Below, one piece after another: positions 9,232 to 19,092 of a DNA stretch of 64,000 bases (position 1 is its first letter; each line of letters begins with the position of its first letter). Origin of the DNA: Streptococcus sanguinis (GTDB lineage Bacteria; Bacillota; Bacilli; Lactobacillales; Streptococcaceae); contig NZ_CP054570.1 of assembly GCF_013343115.1 (NCBI RefSeq), positions 496,001 to 560,000 of the forward strand, written 5' to 3'. The notes beneath the pieces are model-generated. The model was given only the letters and a program-made list of their open reading frames with translations. It was not told where the DNA came from and made no database searches. The translations under genes and the position numbers were made by a program.

Positions 9232-9252
9232 GAAGACTAAATGGAAATTATT

Positions 9253-11310
9253 ATGAAATACCTTATGAAAAAATATGTTAAGTCATTTCTTTTTGGGTTG
9301 ACTTTTATTTTTGTGCTCTTTTCTTCAGCAGTCTATGCTGTTACGGAGCTTACTGAAAGCACGAATCTATCAACGCTTGATATTTATCAGTTTACCTTGA
9401 CTCAGGATAATATGGAGGTCCTAAGTCAAGGCGCCTCGGTCGAAAGGGATTTTATCCCAGCTAATGGAAATTGGAAAGAAAGTACGATCTTCTCGCTAAG
9501 AGTAGATAAAAACCAAACTCAGCAAACCTTTAATAGCCCCATTCAATTGCGGTTTAATAATGCAGGTATAGTTAATGGCAAGGTTGTTGATGTTTATGTG
9601 ACCTTCCACAGCATAGAGACTCATCTAGTTCAGAGAAATGCAGATTATCAGGATCCAAATAAGACGCTTGTCCCCTTTCTTACAGTGGATGAAAACTGGG
9701 GAAGCAAATCCATCCAGATCATGGACTTTATTTGGGCACCACATCCAACTCTGACTCATGATATGTATGGAAGCTTTGCTCTGGATACGGATGTCACTGC
9801 AGAATTGAGATACCAGGACGGAACGCCAACAGATTTAAAAATGGTCATGTTGCCGTCTGATATTGATGTAGTCTACAATGCACTCGGTCGAGAAGAAAAC
9901 TTTTCAATCTATAATAAAGATACAGCACTAAATAAAATCGTAAAAAACACTTCCTATGCCCTTAATGAAACTCTAGCGGGCAATAAAACGACATGGCATC
10001 CTACAAGGAGTACGCAGGGAGGCAGTGACGAACACAATGTTTCAGGATTTGCGGTTCGATCTGAAACCAATGCCATTCGATTTGAATTTACAACAACGGC
10101 AGGTAGCGGTGGTTTGTTTGGCTTTTATACAGAGACGCCAAAGGCACCAGTGAAGCAGGCTTCAAAGGATAAGCTTCCTGCCCTTGCCGGAGAATCACTA
10201 AATTATACGGCCAAATTTACTATGCCGACCCCGGGTAAGGATGTCATTGGCTCTCTATCTTCAATGCAGATGATTGAGACTTTGGACGATCGTTTGGATT
10301 TTCAGAGCTTAACCCTTCAATTGGACGGTTGGACACTAGCCCAAGGTTCTGACTATACACTAGCCAGAGATGGGCAAAAGGTAACGGTGGCAATCAATGC
10401 CAAGCACCTGACCAGTAGCAATGCTGGAAAAGAATTTACTATCATATACAAAACAAAAACAAACGATAACATTTTACAAAATAGGGCACCTATTGAAAAT
10501 AAGGTCACACAAGAAATTGATAATATCCCTGTTTCATCAGAAATCGTTACAACTAATGTGCTCTACAAGAAAAGTTACCAATTCGAAAGTGGAACGCAGG
10601 ATAAGTCTCTTCCTCAAGAAGTTTTAAATGTTCTACCACAAGATCAACATGACCTAGAAAATGGTTCGACAGTCACACCTGATTCCCCAAAAGGGAATAA
10701 AAGACTTGTCAGTACTTCAGAAGGAAATTGGGTTTTCCAAAACTATGATAAAGAATCTGACACAATTCAAAATCAGGATGTACTTTTCACCGGAATATGG
10801 AATTTTCAAGAATACGAAAAGCCAAGAAAAGAAGTCTTCAATAAAAATAATGAAAATATTGATAACCAAGAAGTCAAGGCCAATGATGTTCTAACTTATA
10901 AAATCACCTACAAGAATACCAGTGATAGAGAGTTGGATGTCACTATTACAGATGAACTCCCTAAACACACGGACTTTGTTAATGGTTCAACTGTATATGA
11001 TGATTTTGCTCATAACAGATTGACATGGCGAAGAAGGATGGCACCAGAGGAGACAGTAGAAGTGTCCTTTAAAGTCCGAGTGAATCAGGATGTAGATGGG
11101 CACATTCTTCAAAGCTCAGCTCAAGTATCGACAGATCTGTTTACATTAGAAACAAATAGGACGAGCAATCCGACAGCTATAAAAAAATATGTCCTTCCAG
11201 AAACAGGTGGGAATGGAACCATCTTATACCTCTGGGGTGGCTCTGTCATCACATTGGGCTCAGCTCTTTGGCTGATTGTCCGAAATAAACTATATAGGAA
11301 ATTTCAATAA
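9253..11310 (+). CDS. LPETG-anchored pilus tip/adhesin-like protein with SHIRT domain
   Basis: About 685 residues. A signal peptide occupies roughly residues 1-34. An N-terminal domain of unknown fold (to about 290) is followed by a D2-like fimbrial domain (about 300-430), a SHIRT-type domain (about 438-525, starting YQFESGTQ and containing LPQEVLNVLP and TVTPDSP), a DUF11-like domain (about 535-640) and the sorting signal LPETGG with a hydrophobic segment and a basic tail. It is probably the minor tip subunit or adhesin of the pilus because it is first, unique and multi-domain. ATG at 9253 is preferred over 9241: the bases before it (TGGAAATTATT) match the ribosome site context of the next genes. 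No von Willebrand domain is visible. Confidence 0.8.
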   Translation: MKYLMKKYVKSFLFGLTFIFVLFSSAVYAVTELTESTNLSTLDIYQFTLTQDNMEVLSQGASVERDFIPANGNWKESTIFSLRVDKNQTQQTFNSPIQLRFNNAGIVNGKVVDVYVTFHSIETHLVQRNADYQDPNKTLVPFLTVDENWGSKSIQIMDFIWAPHPTLTHDMYGSFALDTDVTAELRYQDGTPTDLKMVMLPSDIDVVYNALGREENFSIYNKDTALNKIVKNTSYALNETLAGNKTTWHPTRSTQGGSDEHNVSGFAVRSETNAIRFEFTTTAGSGGLFGFYTETPKAPVKQASKDKLPALAGESLNYTAKFTMPTPGKDVIGSLSSMQMIETLDDRLDFQSLTLQLDGWTLAQGSDYTLARDGQKVTVAINAKHLTSSNAGKEFTIIYKTKTNDNILQNRAPIENKVTQEIDNIPVSSEIVTTNVLYKKSYQFESGTQDKSLPQEVLNVLPQDQHDLENGSTVTPDSPKGNKRLVSTSEGNWVFQNYDKESDTIQNQDVLFTGIWNFQEYEKPRKEVFNKNNENIDNQEVKANDVLTYKITYKNTSDRELDVTITDELPKHTDFVNGSTVYDDFAHNRLTWRRRMAPEETVEVSFKVRVNQDVDGHILQSSAQVSTDLFTLETNRTSNPTAIKKYVLPETGGNGTILYLWGGSVITLGSALWLIVRNKLYRKFQ

Positions 11311-11332
11311 AGAAAAAGATAGGAAATCACGA

Positions 11333-11372
11333 AAGCTTTGAAGAGGAATGGGATACCTCGAAGATCAAGCTT
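11333..11372 (+). repeat. Intercistronic hairpin 1 (pilus operon)
   Basis: AAGCTTTGA (11333-11341) pairs with TCAAGCTT (11365-11372) with a one-base bulge, and GAGG (11343-11346) with CCTC (11356-11359). There is no T run, so it is not a classical terminator. It sits just upstream of the next gene's ribosome binding site. Confidence 0.6.
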
Positions 11373-11399
11373 GAGTGAAGAAAAAATTAGGAGATTATA

Positions 11400-12860
11400 A
11401 TGAAAAAGATAAAACAGCTGGTCATGGCGATCTTAGTCTTTGTCTGGACTTTTTCCGGCCTTCCGGTCGTATCAGCAGACACGACCTATACCATTCAGCT
11501 GACTGGGACATCAACGGGCCATACTTACGAAGCTCACCCGATTTTTCTGGGAGACCTCGATCCAGCCACCAATACTCTTACCAATATTAGATGGGCTCCG
11601 GGAATTTGGGATTCAGGTAAAAGAAGATTTGGAGACGCGGCTGATAAAGCAGCCTCTTTAAGTGCTAAAGGGGATGATTCGCAAGAAGCAAGAGAATTTG
11701 CTCAGGAAATTTCAAAATACTTATCCGGCGGTGGACGAAAAACAGTATCAGGCCAAAATGGGACAACGACTATTTCTGGCTTGGCTCCAGGCTACTATTT
11801 GATTAAGGAAGTAAATAATACCTTATACAAAAAAAATGAGACATACACTCGTTTTATGCTGCAGGTGGCAAGAGATACGACAGTAGCAATCAAGTCTGAT
11901 GTTCCTAGTCTTACTAAGGTCACCAAGTCAAGTACGACGGGAGAGGAAACGACTATAACGGATTATTCCATCGGTGACATGGTTCCATTCCAACTGACAG
12001 CAACACTTCCAAGGAACTTGGATGATTATTCTGAGTATGAGCTATCTTTTAATGATAGTTTAATGCCTGGTTTGACTTATAATAATGATGTACAAGTTTA
12101 TCTAAAACGCGGTGATGAAGAAAGCTTAATAACTGACCATTTTAATATTTCTGTAGAATCGTCTCGTAATTTAACCATAGCAACTAGTGATTTGAGGCAG
12201 GTGCCAAATGTAGATGCTTCTAGTAAGATTGTGGTTCGCTACACTGCTCAACTGAATCAATACGCAACAACACATGCCAGTGCTAATACTAACATGAACG
12301 TGGCTAGTCTAAGCTTTTCTAATAACCCCAATACGGCTTTGGCAAAATCAATCGGGACAACGCCCCAAAGCAAAGTTCAGATTCATACCTACCAACTTAA
12401 TGTCTATAAGGTGGATGAAAGGGGAGGAGCTCTTCCAGGAGCAGAGTTTACTCTTTATAAAAAAGTAAACGATCAGTATGTAAAGGTTGGATCTACACAA
12501 GAATACAAAAGAAGTAATTTCTCGGGATTTAAAGGACTGGGATCAGGAGATTATAAACTAGTAGAAACAATCACTCCAAAAGGCTACAACACCATGAAGG
12601 ATATTGAGTTTAGCCTACGAGCAACCTACGATCCGACATTGCCAATTACTCGAACCGCTATTCAAGCAACTTCAGACAGAGCAACTTTTACTTATGAATT
12701 GACAAATGGAATTTTTACTACGAAAATTGTCAATAAAAAAGGAGCTCTTCTGCCAAACACTGGTGGAATCGGAACGACTATCCTTTACCTGAGTGGTACA
12801 GGGCTTGTGCTAGGTGCAGGAATCCTATGGATGTTAAAGAAAAGAGTGAATAAAAAATAG
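11400..12860 (+). CDS. LPNTG pilin paralogue 1
   Basis: A 486-residue fimbrillin with a signal peptide ending near VSADTT (residue about 25), an N-terminal pilin domain with the marker [17 protein letters not shown] (about residues 120-136), a middle fimbrial domain, a Cna-B/SpaA-like domain (about 335-450, with YKLVET and a PKGYNT E-box) and the sorting signal LPNTGG. A lysine in VPSLTK (about residue 175) is the best candidate for the sortase linkage; no canonical YPK motif is seen. It is the most divergent of the three tandem paralogues: its YEAHPIF replaces YELYHIF/YEVYHIF. A GGAGATTATA ribosome site precedes the ATG. It would be polymerised by the downstream sortase C. Confidence 0.85.
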   Translation: MKKIKQLVMAILVFVWTFSGLPVVSADTTYTIQLTGTSTGHTYEAHPIFLGDLDPATNTLTNIRWAPGIWDSGKRRFGDAADKAASLSAKGDDSQEAREFAQEISKYLSGGGRKTVSGQNGTTTISGLAPGYYLIKEVNNTLYKKNETYTRFMLQVARDTTVAIKSDVPSLTKVTKSSTTGEETTITDYSIGDMVPFQLTATLPRNLDDYSEYELSFNDSLMPGLTYNNDVQVYLKRGDEESLITDHFNISVESSRNLTIATSDLRQVPNVDASSKIVVRYTAQLNQYATTHASANTNMNVASLSFSNNPNTALAKSIGTTPQSKVQIHTYQLNVYKVDERGGALPGAEFTLYKKVNDQYVKVGSTQEYKRSNFSGFKGLGSGDYKLVETITPKGYNTMKDIEFSLRATYDPTLPITRTAIQATSDRATFTYELTNGIFTTKIVNKKGALLPNTGGIGTTILYLSGTGLVLGAGILWMLKKRVNKK

Positions 12861-12870
12861 GATAAAATCA

Positions 12871-12899
12871 GAAGAACTGAACGGGAAATCAGTCTCTTC
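12871..12899 (+). repeat. Intercistronic hairpin 2 (pilus operon)
   Basis: GAAGAACTGA (12871-12880) pairs with TCAGT and TCTTC (12889-12893 and 12895-12899) around a single bulged C, with an 8-base loop. No T run; it ends 6 bases before the AAGGAG of the next pilin. Confidence 0.65.
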
Positions 12900-12904
12900 C
12901 TTAA

Positions 12905-14356
<1,452 letters not shown>

Positions 14357-14367
14357 AAGGAGAACTA

Positions 14368-14403
14368 GAGGAAGTGATGAACGTTTAATTCATCTCCCTC
14401 CTC
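14368..14403 (+). repeat. Intercistronic hairpin 3 (pilus operon)
   Basis: GATGAA (14376-14381) pairs with TTCATC (14389-14394), and GAGG (14368-14371) with CCTC (14400-14403), separated by an internal loop. No T run; it directly precedes AAAGGAG of the third pilin gene. Confidence 0.6.
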
Positions 14404-14416
14404 AAAGGAGATTAAA

Positions 14417-15859
14417 ATGAAAAAATTAAAACAACTATTGATGACCGTCTTGGTCTTTATCCTGACTTTTGCAGGGCTACCGGTCGTATCGGCTGATACA
14501 ACGACCTACACCATCCAACTGACCGGAACGACAACTGGTCACACTTATGAAGTCTATCATATTTTTTCAGGGACTTTAGATGCTAGCAACACCTTGACCA
14601 ATATCGAGTGGGGACCTGGGGTTACTGGAGCAGGTAGAATTCATTTTGGAGATGCATCTGAAAAAGCAGCTTCTTTAAACGGTAAGCAAAACGACTCTGC
14701 GGAGGCTAAAGCCTTTGCCCAAGAATTGAATCAATATTTATCAGGTTCAGGTGTAACAACCGTTAAATCCCAGCAAGGTACGACAACCATTTCAGGACTA
14801 AAACCTGGTTACTATCTTATTAAGGATAGTCGGGGATCATTGGATAATAGAAGTGGTCAAGCCTATACTAGATTTATGCTGCAAGTGGCCAAGGATACAA
14901 CTGTAGCCGTGAAAGCAGATGTTCCAACTCTTACAAAACAAGTTCAAGCTAATGGCTCTCAAAATTATACTGCAGCGACGGAATATAGAATCGGACAAAA
15001 CATTCCTTTCCAAATTACCGCAACTCTTCCAAGCAACTATGCTGAATTTCCGCAATATGTATTTACAATCAAGGATAAGATTCCTGCTGGAATGACCTAT
15101 AATAATGATGCTCGAGTTTATCTAAAAGAAGGTGGAACTGAAAAAGACATTTCAACATTTTTCCCAATTTCCTATACAGGCAATGTCATTACGATAACTG
15201 CTGGTGATCTTAAAGGCAATCAAGAAGTTACAGCATCTAGTAAGATTGTCGTTCGCTACACTGCAAGTTTAAACAATTATCCTATAATGGGTGGGGTAGG
15301 AAATCCTAATATAGCTAGCCTGACCTATTCAAATGATCCAAATGGAAATAATTCTTCAACTACTGAAACTCCTGAAACCAAGGCAAATGTCTATACCTAC
15401 CAGCTGACAGTGAATAAGGTCAAAGAAAACCAAGCAGCTCTTGCTGGTGCAGGATTTACTCTTTATAAGAAGATCAATAACCAATACACTGAGATTAAAA
15501 AGTTTGAAGCTGGATCAAACAGCAGATTTGATTTTATGGGGCTGGATTCGGGTGACTACAAGCTTGTGGAAAGTACAGTTCCAGTGGGCTACAATGCTAT
15601 GAAAGATGTCGAGTTTACCATTTCAGGTACAATCGACTCCACAGGAGCTTTGACAAATCTGACAGCAACTTCAGCGACCGCGACATTTGATTCTAATGTC
15701 AATACTGGTGTAATCACCCTGAAAGTGGTCAATAAGCGAGGTGCTCTTCTGCCAAACACAGGTGGAATTGGAACAACCATTCTTTACCTAATCGGAACAA
15801 GCCTAGTTCTTGGTGCTGGAGTTCTATTTATTATCAAGAAACGCGCTGACTCTAGGTAA
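14417..15859 (+). CDS. LPNTG pilin paralogue 3
   Basis: A 480-residue fimbrillin with the same order as paralogue 2: signal peptide, [17 protein letters not shown] marker, VPTLTK candidate linkage lysine, middle fimbrial domain, Cna-B-like domain with YKLVES and PVGYNA, then LPNTGG, a hydrophobic helix and a basic tail. The N- and C-terminal thirds are nearly the same as paralogue 2, whereas the middle diverges, the pattern expected if exposed domains are under diversifying selection or recombination. It is the last structural gene before sortase C. AAAGGAGA precedes the ATG. Confidence 0.87.
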   Translation: MKKLKQLLMTVLVFILTFAGLPVVSADTTTYTIQLTGTTTGHTYEVYHIFSGTLDASNTLTNIEWGPGVTGAGRIHFGDASEKAASLNGKQNDSAEAKAFAQELNQYLSGSGVTTVKSQQGTTTISGLKPGYYLIKDSRGSLDNRSGQAYTRFMLQVAKDTTVAVKADVPTLTKQVQANGSQNYTAATEYRIGQNIPFQITATLPSNYAEFPQYVFTIKDKIPAGMTYNNDARVYLKEGGTEKDISTFFPISYTGNVITITAGDLKGNQEVTASSKIVVRYTASLNNYPIMGGVGNPNIASLTYSNDPNGNNSSTTETPETKANVYTYQLTVNKVKENQAALAGAGFTLYKKINNQYTEIKKFEAGSNSRFDFMGLDSGDYKLVESTVPVGYNAMKDVEFTISGTIDSTGALTNLTATSATATFDSNVNTGVITLKVVNKRGALLPNTGGIGTTILYLIGTSLVLGAGVLFIIKKRADSR

Positions 15860-15868
15860 TCTTAGGGA

Positions 15869-15910
15869 GAAAGGAAGAGGTAGATGAAGTATACTATCTC
15901 TTTTCCTTTC
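15869..15910 (+). repeat. Intercistronic hairpin 4 (pilus operon)
   Basis: The strongest of the four: GAAAGGAA (15869-15876) pairs with TTCCTTTC (15903-15910) and GAGGTAG (15877-15883) with CTATCTC (15894-15900), about 15 pairs with a 2-base bulge and a 10-base loop. It lies between the last pilin and srtC, has no T run, and is positioned to separate pilin from sortase mRNA. Confidence 0.75.
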
Positions 15911-15931
15911 TTATGCGACTGAATAAATATT

Positions 15932-16819
15932 ATGAAAAAACATCTTATTAATTTTTTGCTAATTTTATTTTTAGTTAGTGGGATAGGATTGTTACTCTAC
16001 CCTACTGTAAGTGAACTTTGGAACTCTTATCATCAGTCGCAAGCTATTTCAAATTATGAAAATAAAGTAGAAAAGCTAGACACGAGTAAAGCAGATGAGA
16101 TGAGAGAGGCTGCAAAGTTCTATAACCAAACCCTCGAAAAAGGAGTTGTTCCTAACTATCGTCTTTCAGAGGAAGAAAAAAACAACTACAATAGCCTATT
16201 AGATGTTACAGGGACTGGCATTATGGCTTATGTGGAAATTCCCACGCTAGGAACCAACCTTCCCATTTACCATGGGACGGATGATGCTATTTTGCAAGTA
16301 GCAATTGGACATATTCCAGGAAGTTCACTGCCAGTTGGCGGTCAAGGGACTCACTCAGTCATATCAGGCCACCGAGGTTTGCCTTCAGCCAAACTGTTTA
16401 CAGATATTGACAAATTAAAAAATGGAGATCGGTTTATGATCCATGTCTTGGGAAAGACTATCACTTATCAAGTGGATCAGACCTTGACGGTTGAGCCTGA
16501 AGATATTTCTTCTTTGGCCATTGACCCAGAGCAGGATTATTGCACATTGGTTACCTGTACCCCTTATGGGATAAATAGTCACCGCTTGTTGGTTAGAGGT
16601 CACCGAGTTCCAAATGAGAAGTACATTTCTAAATCAAGTAAGAAGAAGACGGATGTGATTCCTTGGATTTGTATAGCCATTATTCTTCTAGTGCTGATCT
16701 TTATTTTGCTTCTCCTTTACGTCAGAAGAAAGAAGAAAAGAGCTGAGCTACGTCGTAAAACAGGTTTGAGATCAGCTGTTTATCGCAAACAGTGCAAAAA
16801 GGGGCGTCATGCTAAATGA
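15932..16819 (+). CDS. srtC: Class C (pilus-polymerising) sortase
   Basis: A 295-residue membrane transpeptidase that joins pilins by cutting their LPXTG motifs. It has an N-terminal membrane helix (about residues 5-25), the catalytic histidine in SGHRG (about residue 150), the catalytic cysteine in TLVTCTPYG (about residue 210), the arginine in RLLVRGHR, and a C-terminal membrane helix (about 248-268) with a basic tail, the class C layout. The lid region before the catalytic domain reads PNYRLSEEE where many class C sortases have DPW/F/Y. No clear Shine-Dalgarno sequence precedes the ATG, in contrast to the pilin genes. Last gene of the operon. Confidence 0.92.
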   Translation: MKKHLINFLLILFLVSGIGLLLYPTVSELWNSYHQSQAISNYENKVEKLDTSKADEMREAAKFYNQTLEKGVVPNYRLSEEEKNNYNSLLDVTGTGIMAYVEIPTLGTNLPIYHGTDDAILQVAIGHIPGSSLPVGGQGTHSVISGHRGLPSAKLFTDIDKLKNGDRFMIHVLGKTITYQVDQTLTVEPEDISSLAIDPEQDYCTLVTCTPYGINSHRLLVRGHRVPNEKYISKSSKKKTDVIPWICIAIILLVLIFILLLLYVRRKKKRAELRRKTGLRSAVYRKQCKKGRHAK

Positions 16820-16952
16820 TTTATGGAAATAGGAACAGTTATGTGAGAATTAATGAAGAAGACAATTCCTTTTTTATCTAGGTAACAGTGTTTTATTCTT
16901 AAAAATCCTCACACGATAAGATAACTAGTCTTCATAGTTTACTCTTACAAAA
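16820..16952. other. Spacer after srtC
   Basis: About 130 AT-rich bases between srtC and the convergent terminator. No coding region, promoter or repeat could be supported. Confidence 0.5.
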
Positions 16953-16988
16953 AACGACTGAGACAAATCTTGTCTCAGTCGCTTTTTA
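16953..16988. terminator. Bidirectional terminator between srtC and the zinc ribbon gene
   Basis: A perfect 12-base stem, CGACTGAGACAA (16955-16966) with TTGTCTCAGTCG (16970-16981), a 3-base loop, an A run on the left and a T run on the right. It serves both convergent genes. Confidence 0.9.
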
Positions 16989-17225
16989 TTAATAATTCAA
17001 AAACTGCTCGATTTCCTGCTTTTCAATCTGTTTGCCGTGCTGGCAGACTGGGCAGGTGAGGTAATGTTTTCTACCGTAAGGAAAGGTAGGAATCCAATAG
17101 AGTGTAAACTTTCGGCCGGTTTCAATAATGTCCCAAGGTGCGATGTTATGGCAGTTGGCACACTCGATATTGCTTTGGGTCTGTCCTAAGTTTTTCTGAT
17201 ATCCTCTATATCCCCAGATAATCAT
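16989..17225 (-). CDS. Zinc-ribbon domain protein
   Basis: A 78-residue protein with two CxxC knuckles (CANC and CPVC) about 38 residues apart, the form of a zinc ribbon, and an aromatic segment between them (FTLYWIPTFPYGRKHY) typical of the zinc_ribbon_15-type family of Gram-positive bacteria. Function unknown. It is 35 bases downstream of the cyclophilin lipoprotein gene on the same strand and probably shares its transcript, ending at the bidirectional terminator. Confidence 0.75.
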   Translation of the reverse strand: MIIWGYRGYQKNLGQTQSNIECANCHNIAPWDIIETGRKFTLYWIPTFPYGRKHYLTCPVCQHGKQIEKQEIEQFLNY

Positions 17226-17260
17226 ATTGATTTCCCTCCTTTATTGGTTGGGCGGTCAGC

Positions 17261-18079
17261 TTATTTGCTGAAGTCATAGTCCTTGATAATCTCGATTTTT
17301 TCAATCTTGATATCTTTTTTAGGCTTGTCATTATCGTCTGTTTCTGCGGCAGCGATTTTGTCCACCACATCCATCCCTTCCAGCACTTGGCCAAATACGG
17401 TATAAGCTCCGCCATCTAAAGTAGGATTTCCACCGTTTTTATAGGCTTCGATGATTTTAGCTGGGAAAGAATCTGTAGACATTTGGCTAGTCAAATCTTT
17501 CTTGCTTTGGTTGATGAAGAACTGACTGCCATTGGTGTCAGGGCCTGCATTGGCCATGGATAGAGCGCCACGAATATTATAAAGATATGGAGAATACTCA
17601 TTTTTAAAGCCGTTTCCAGAGTCTTTAGACTTGTCTTTTCCCTTCCAGATAGACTCGCCTCCAGTGCCGTTGCCTTTAGGATCTCCGGTCTGAATCATAA
17701 ATTCATTGATAACGCGGTGGAACAAAACGCCGTCATAGTAGCCTTCCTTAGCATGGGTCAGGAAGTTTTCAACGGCTAGTGGGGCTTGTTTTGGAAAGAG
17801 CTTGATACGGATATCGCCTTCAGTCGTTATCAACTTGACTTCCGCTTCATCTTCAGCAACTTCTGTAGATAGCTGCGGAAAATTGGCATTTTCGTTGGTC
17901 ATGGCATCCTTGAATTGCTCACGGAGTTTGCTGGTTTCCTCTGGGTCAGAGCTAGAGCTCACTAGCGAAGAACTGCTGGATGAGTTGGAGGAGCTAGTAG
18001 TCTCCTCTTTCTTACCTTTACCAGAGCAGCCAGCCAAGACAAGTCCTGATAAGAGGCTAATAAGAAGAATTTTTTTCAT
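17261..18079 (-). CDS. slrA: Cyclophilin-type peptidyl-prolyl isomerase lipoprotein (SlrA-like)
   Basis: A 272-residue lipoprotein that would sit on the outer face of the membrane and speed proline isomerisation in exported proteins. The signal ends in the lipobox LAGC (Cys near residue 17), followed by a Ser-rich linker and a cyclophilin domain from about residue 65, with VLFHRVINEFMIQTGDP, GSQFFIN and the late segment VFGQVLEGMDVV. The start is the ATG at 18079, which follows AAAGGTC by a suitable distance; the open frame continues six codons upstream to 18097. It resembles pneumococcal streptococcal lipoprotein rotamase A. Confidence 0.9.
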   Translation of the reverse strand: MKKILLISLLSGLVLAGCSGKGKKEETTSSSNSSSSSSLVSSSSDPEETSKLREQFKDAMTNENANFPQLSTEVAEDEAEVKLITTEGDIRIKLFPKQAPLAVENFLTHAKEGYYDGVLFHRVINEFMIQTGDPKGNGTGGESIWKGKDKSKDSGNGFKNEYSPYLYNIRGALSMANAGPDTNGSQFFINQSKKDLTSQMSTDSFPAKIIEAYKNGGNPTLDGGAYTVFGQVLEGMDVVDKIAAAETDDNDKPKKDIKIEKIEIIKDYDFSK

Positions 18080-18133
18080 ATAAGACCTTTCTCGCATTAG
18101 ATTGTAAACTACTGATATTTTACTACAATTAAG

Positions 18134-18553
18134 CTAGTTTTTCAAACCCTCCTGTGTCAGACAATCCTGGAGCAGGTTTTTAAGTCCTGCTGGCCGTAAG
18201 TTCAGGTCGCAAATTGCTTCTATGTCTAACCATTCAGGTTGATAGATATTCTGGGCATGACTGCGAAGGGCTTCCACGCCCTGAATCATTGGGACTGATG
18301 TATGGCTGATAGTTGCGTGAAAATAGATTTCTAATAGTTGGCCGTTTCTGAAAGAAAAGGCTGGCTGCAGTTGCTTTTCAGACAAGCTCCAACCCAGTTC
18401 TTCCTGAATTTCTCTCTGAGCTGCTTGGACTGCAGTCTCACCTGATTCGGCTCCGCCGCCCGGTATCACAAAATACTCTTCTCCATTTTTCCAGCGGTGG
18501 ATGAGCAGTATTTGCTTGGTTTGGGGATTGAAAAGAATGACTCCGGCTCGCAT
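18134..18553 (-). CDS. Nudix hydrolase
   Basis: A 139-residue Nudix protein with the box GGGAESGETAVQAAQREIQEELGW (given here as a span, about residues 35-58), which meets G-x5-E-x7-REUxEExGU. Substrate unknown; the fold is the small MutT-like type. Two adjacent ATG codons are possible; the second (18553) has the better six-base spacing from AGGAGG, giving 139 rather than 140 residues. It is 54 bases upstream of the slrA-like gene in the same direction. Confidence 0.85.
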   Translation of the reverse strand: MRAGVILFNPQTKQILLIHRWKNGEEYFVIPGGGAESGETAVQAAQREIQEELGWSLSEKQLQPAFSFRNGQLLEIYFHATISHTSVPMIQGVEALRSHAQNIYQPEWLDIEAICDLNLRPAGLKNLLQDCLTQEGLKN

Positions 18554-18719
18554 CATCTTCCTCCTGATATGTTTTTACTGTTAATTAATTAGAATTTCCT
18601 TTTATTTTAACACAAGAAGAAGAGTTTTGCTGAGACTTGCTAAAAGTATGGTAGAGTGAACAAATTCATCTTGATGTAATTAAATTTTATCTAAAGAGAG
18701 TGCTTAATAGCAGGAGAAC

Positions 18720-18748
18720 TTGTGCATTGAGAGATGTTATGGTAAAAT
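18720..18748 (+). promoter_or_regulatory. Promoter of the PspC-domain gene
   Basis: TTGTGC at 18720-18725 and TAAAAT at 18743-18748 with a 17-base spacer; AAGGAG follows before the ATG. The rest of the 18557-18780 gap shows no gene. Confidence 0.5.
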
Positions 18749-18780
18749 AAACAGTGTAAAAATAATAAGGAGTGTTTTCC

Positions 18781-18963
18781 ATGGAGAAAAGACTGACAAG
18801 AGATGTCAAAAACAAGAAAATCGCTGGTGTATGTGCTGGTATCGCAAACTACTTTGATTTAGATCCAACCTTGGTTCGTGTTATTTGGATTCTTTTGGTC
18901 TGTGTGGCAGGTACAGGTGTCTTGGCTTACTTGATTGCCTGGGCGGTTATGCCAGAGGCTTAA
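18781..18963 (+). CDS. PspC-domain membrane protein
   Basis: A 60-residue protein that is almost entirely one PspC domain: an N-terminal KRLTRDVKNKKIAGVCAG segment, DPTLVRVIWIL and a single membrane helix. Relatives respond to membrane stress, but a full Psp system is not seen nearby. AAGGAG (18768-18773) fixes the ATG at 18781. It is monocistronic, with its own promoter and terminator. Confidence 0.85.
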   Translation: MEKRLTRDVKNKKIAGVCAGIANYFDLDPTLVRVIWILLVCVAGTGVLAYLIAWAVMPEA

Positions 18964-18987
18964 TAAGAATTTTGTGATAGTGAAATG

Positions 18988-19012
18988 AGAACTGGTTAGT
19001 CCAGTTCTTTTT
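18988..19012 (+). terminator. Rho-independent terminator
   Basis: AGAACTGG (18988-18995) pairs with CCAGTTCT (19001-19008) over a 5-base loop, followed by T residues. Confidence 0.85.
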
Positions 19013-19076
19013 GCGTGGATAAATAAGTTTTTTGTTTCTGATCTAGATAAAAGATTTCTCATCTAAGGCTCAAATA

Positions 19077-19085
19077 TGGTATAAT
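19077..19085 (+). promoter_or_regulatory. Extended -10 immediately before ftsK
   Basis: TGGTATAAT ends at 19085, only 7 bases before the ATG at 19093. There is no good -35. The predicted start of transcription falls on or next to the start codon. Confidence 0.6.
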
Positions 19086-19092
19086 AAGGGTT

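Noticed and set aside
11375..11590. Alternative plus-strand frame at the start of the first pilin gene
   Set aside because: The main frame has a signal peptide and full pilin architecture; the alternative has neither.
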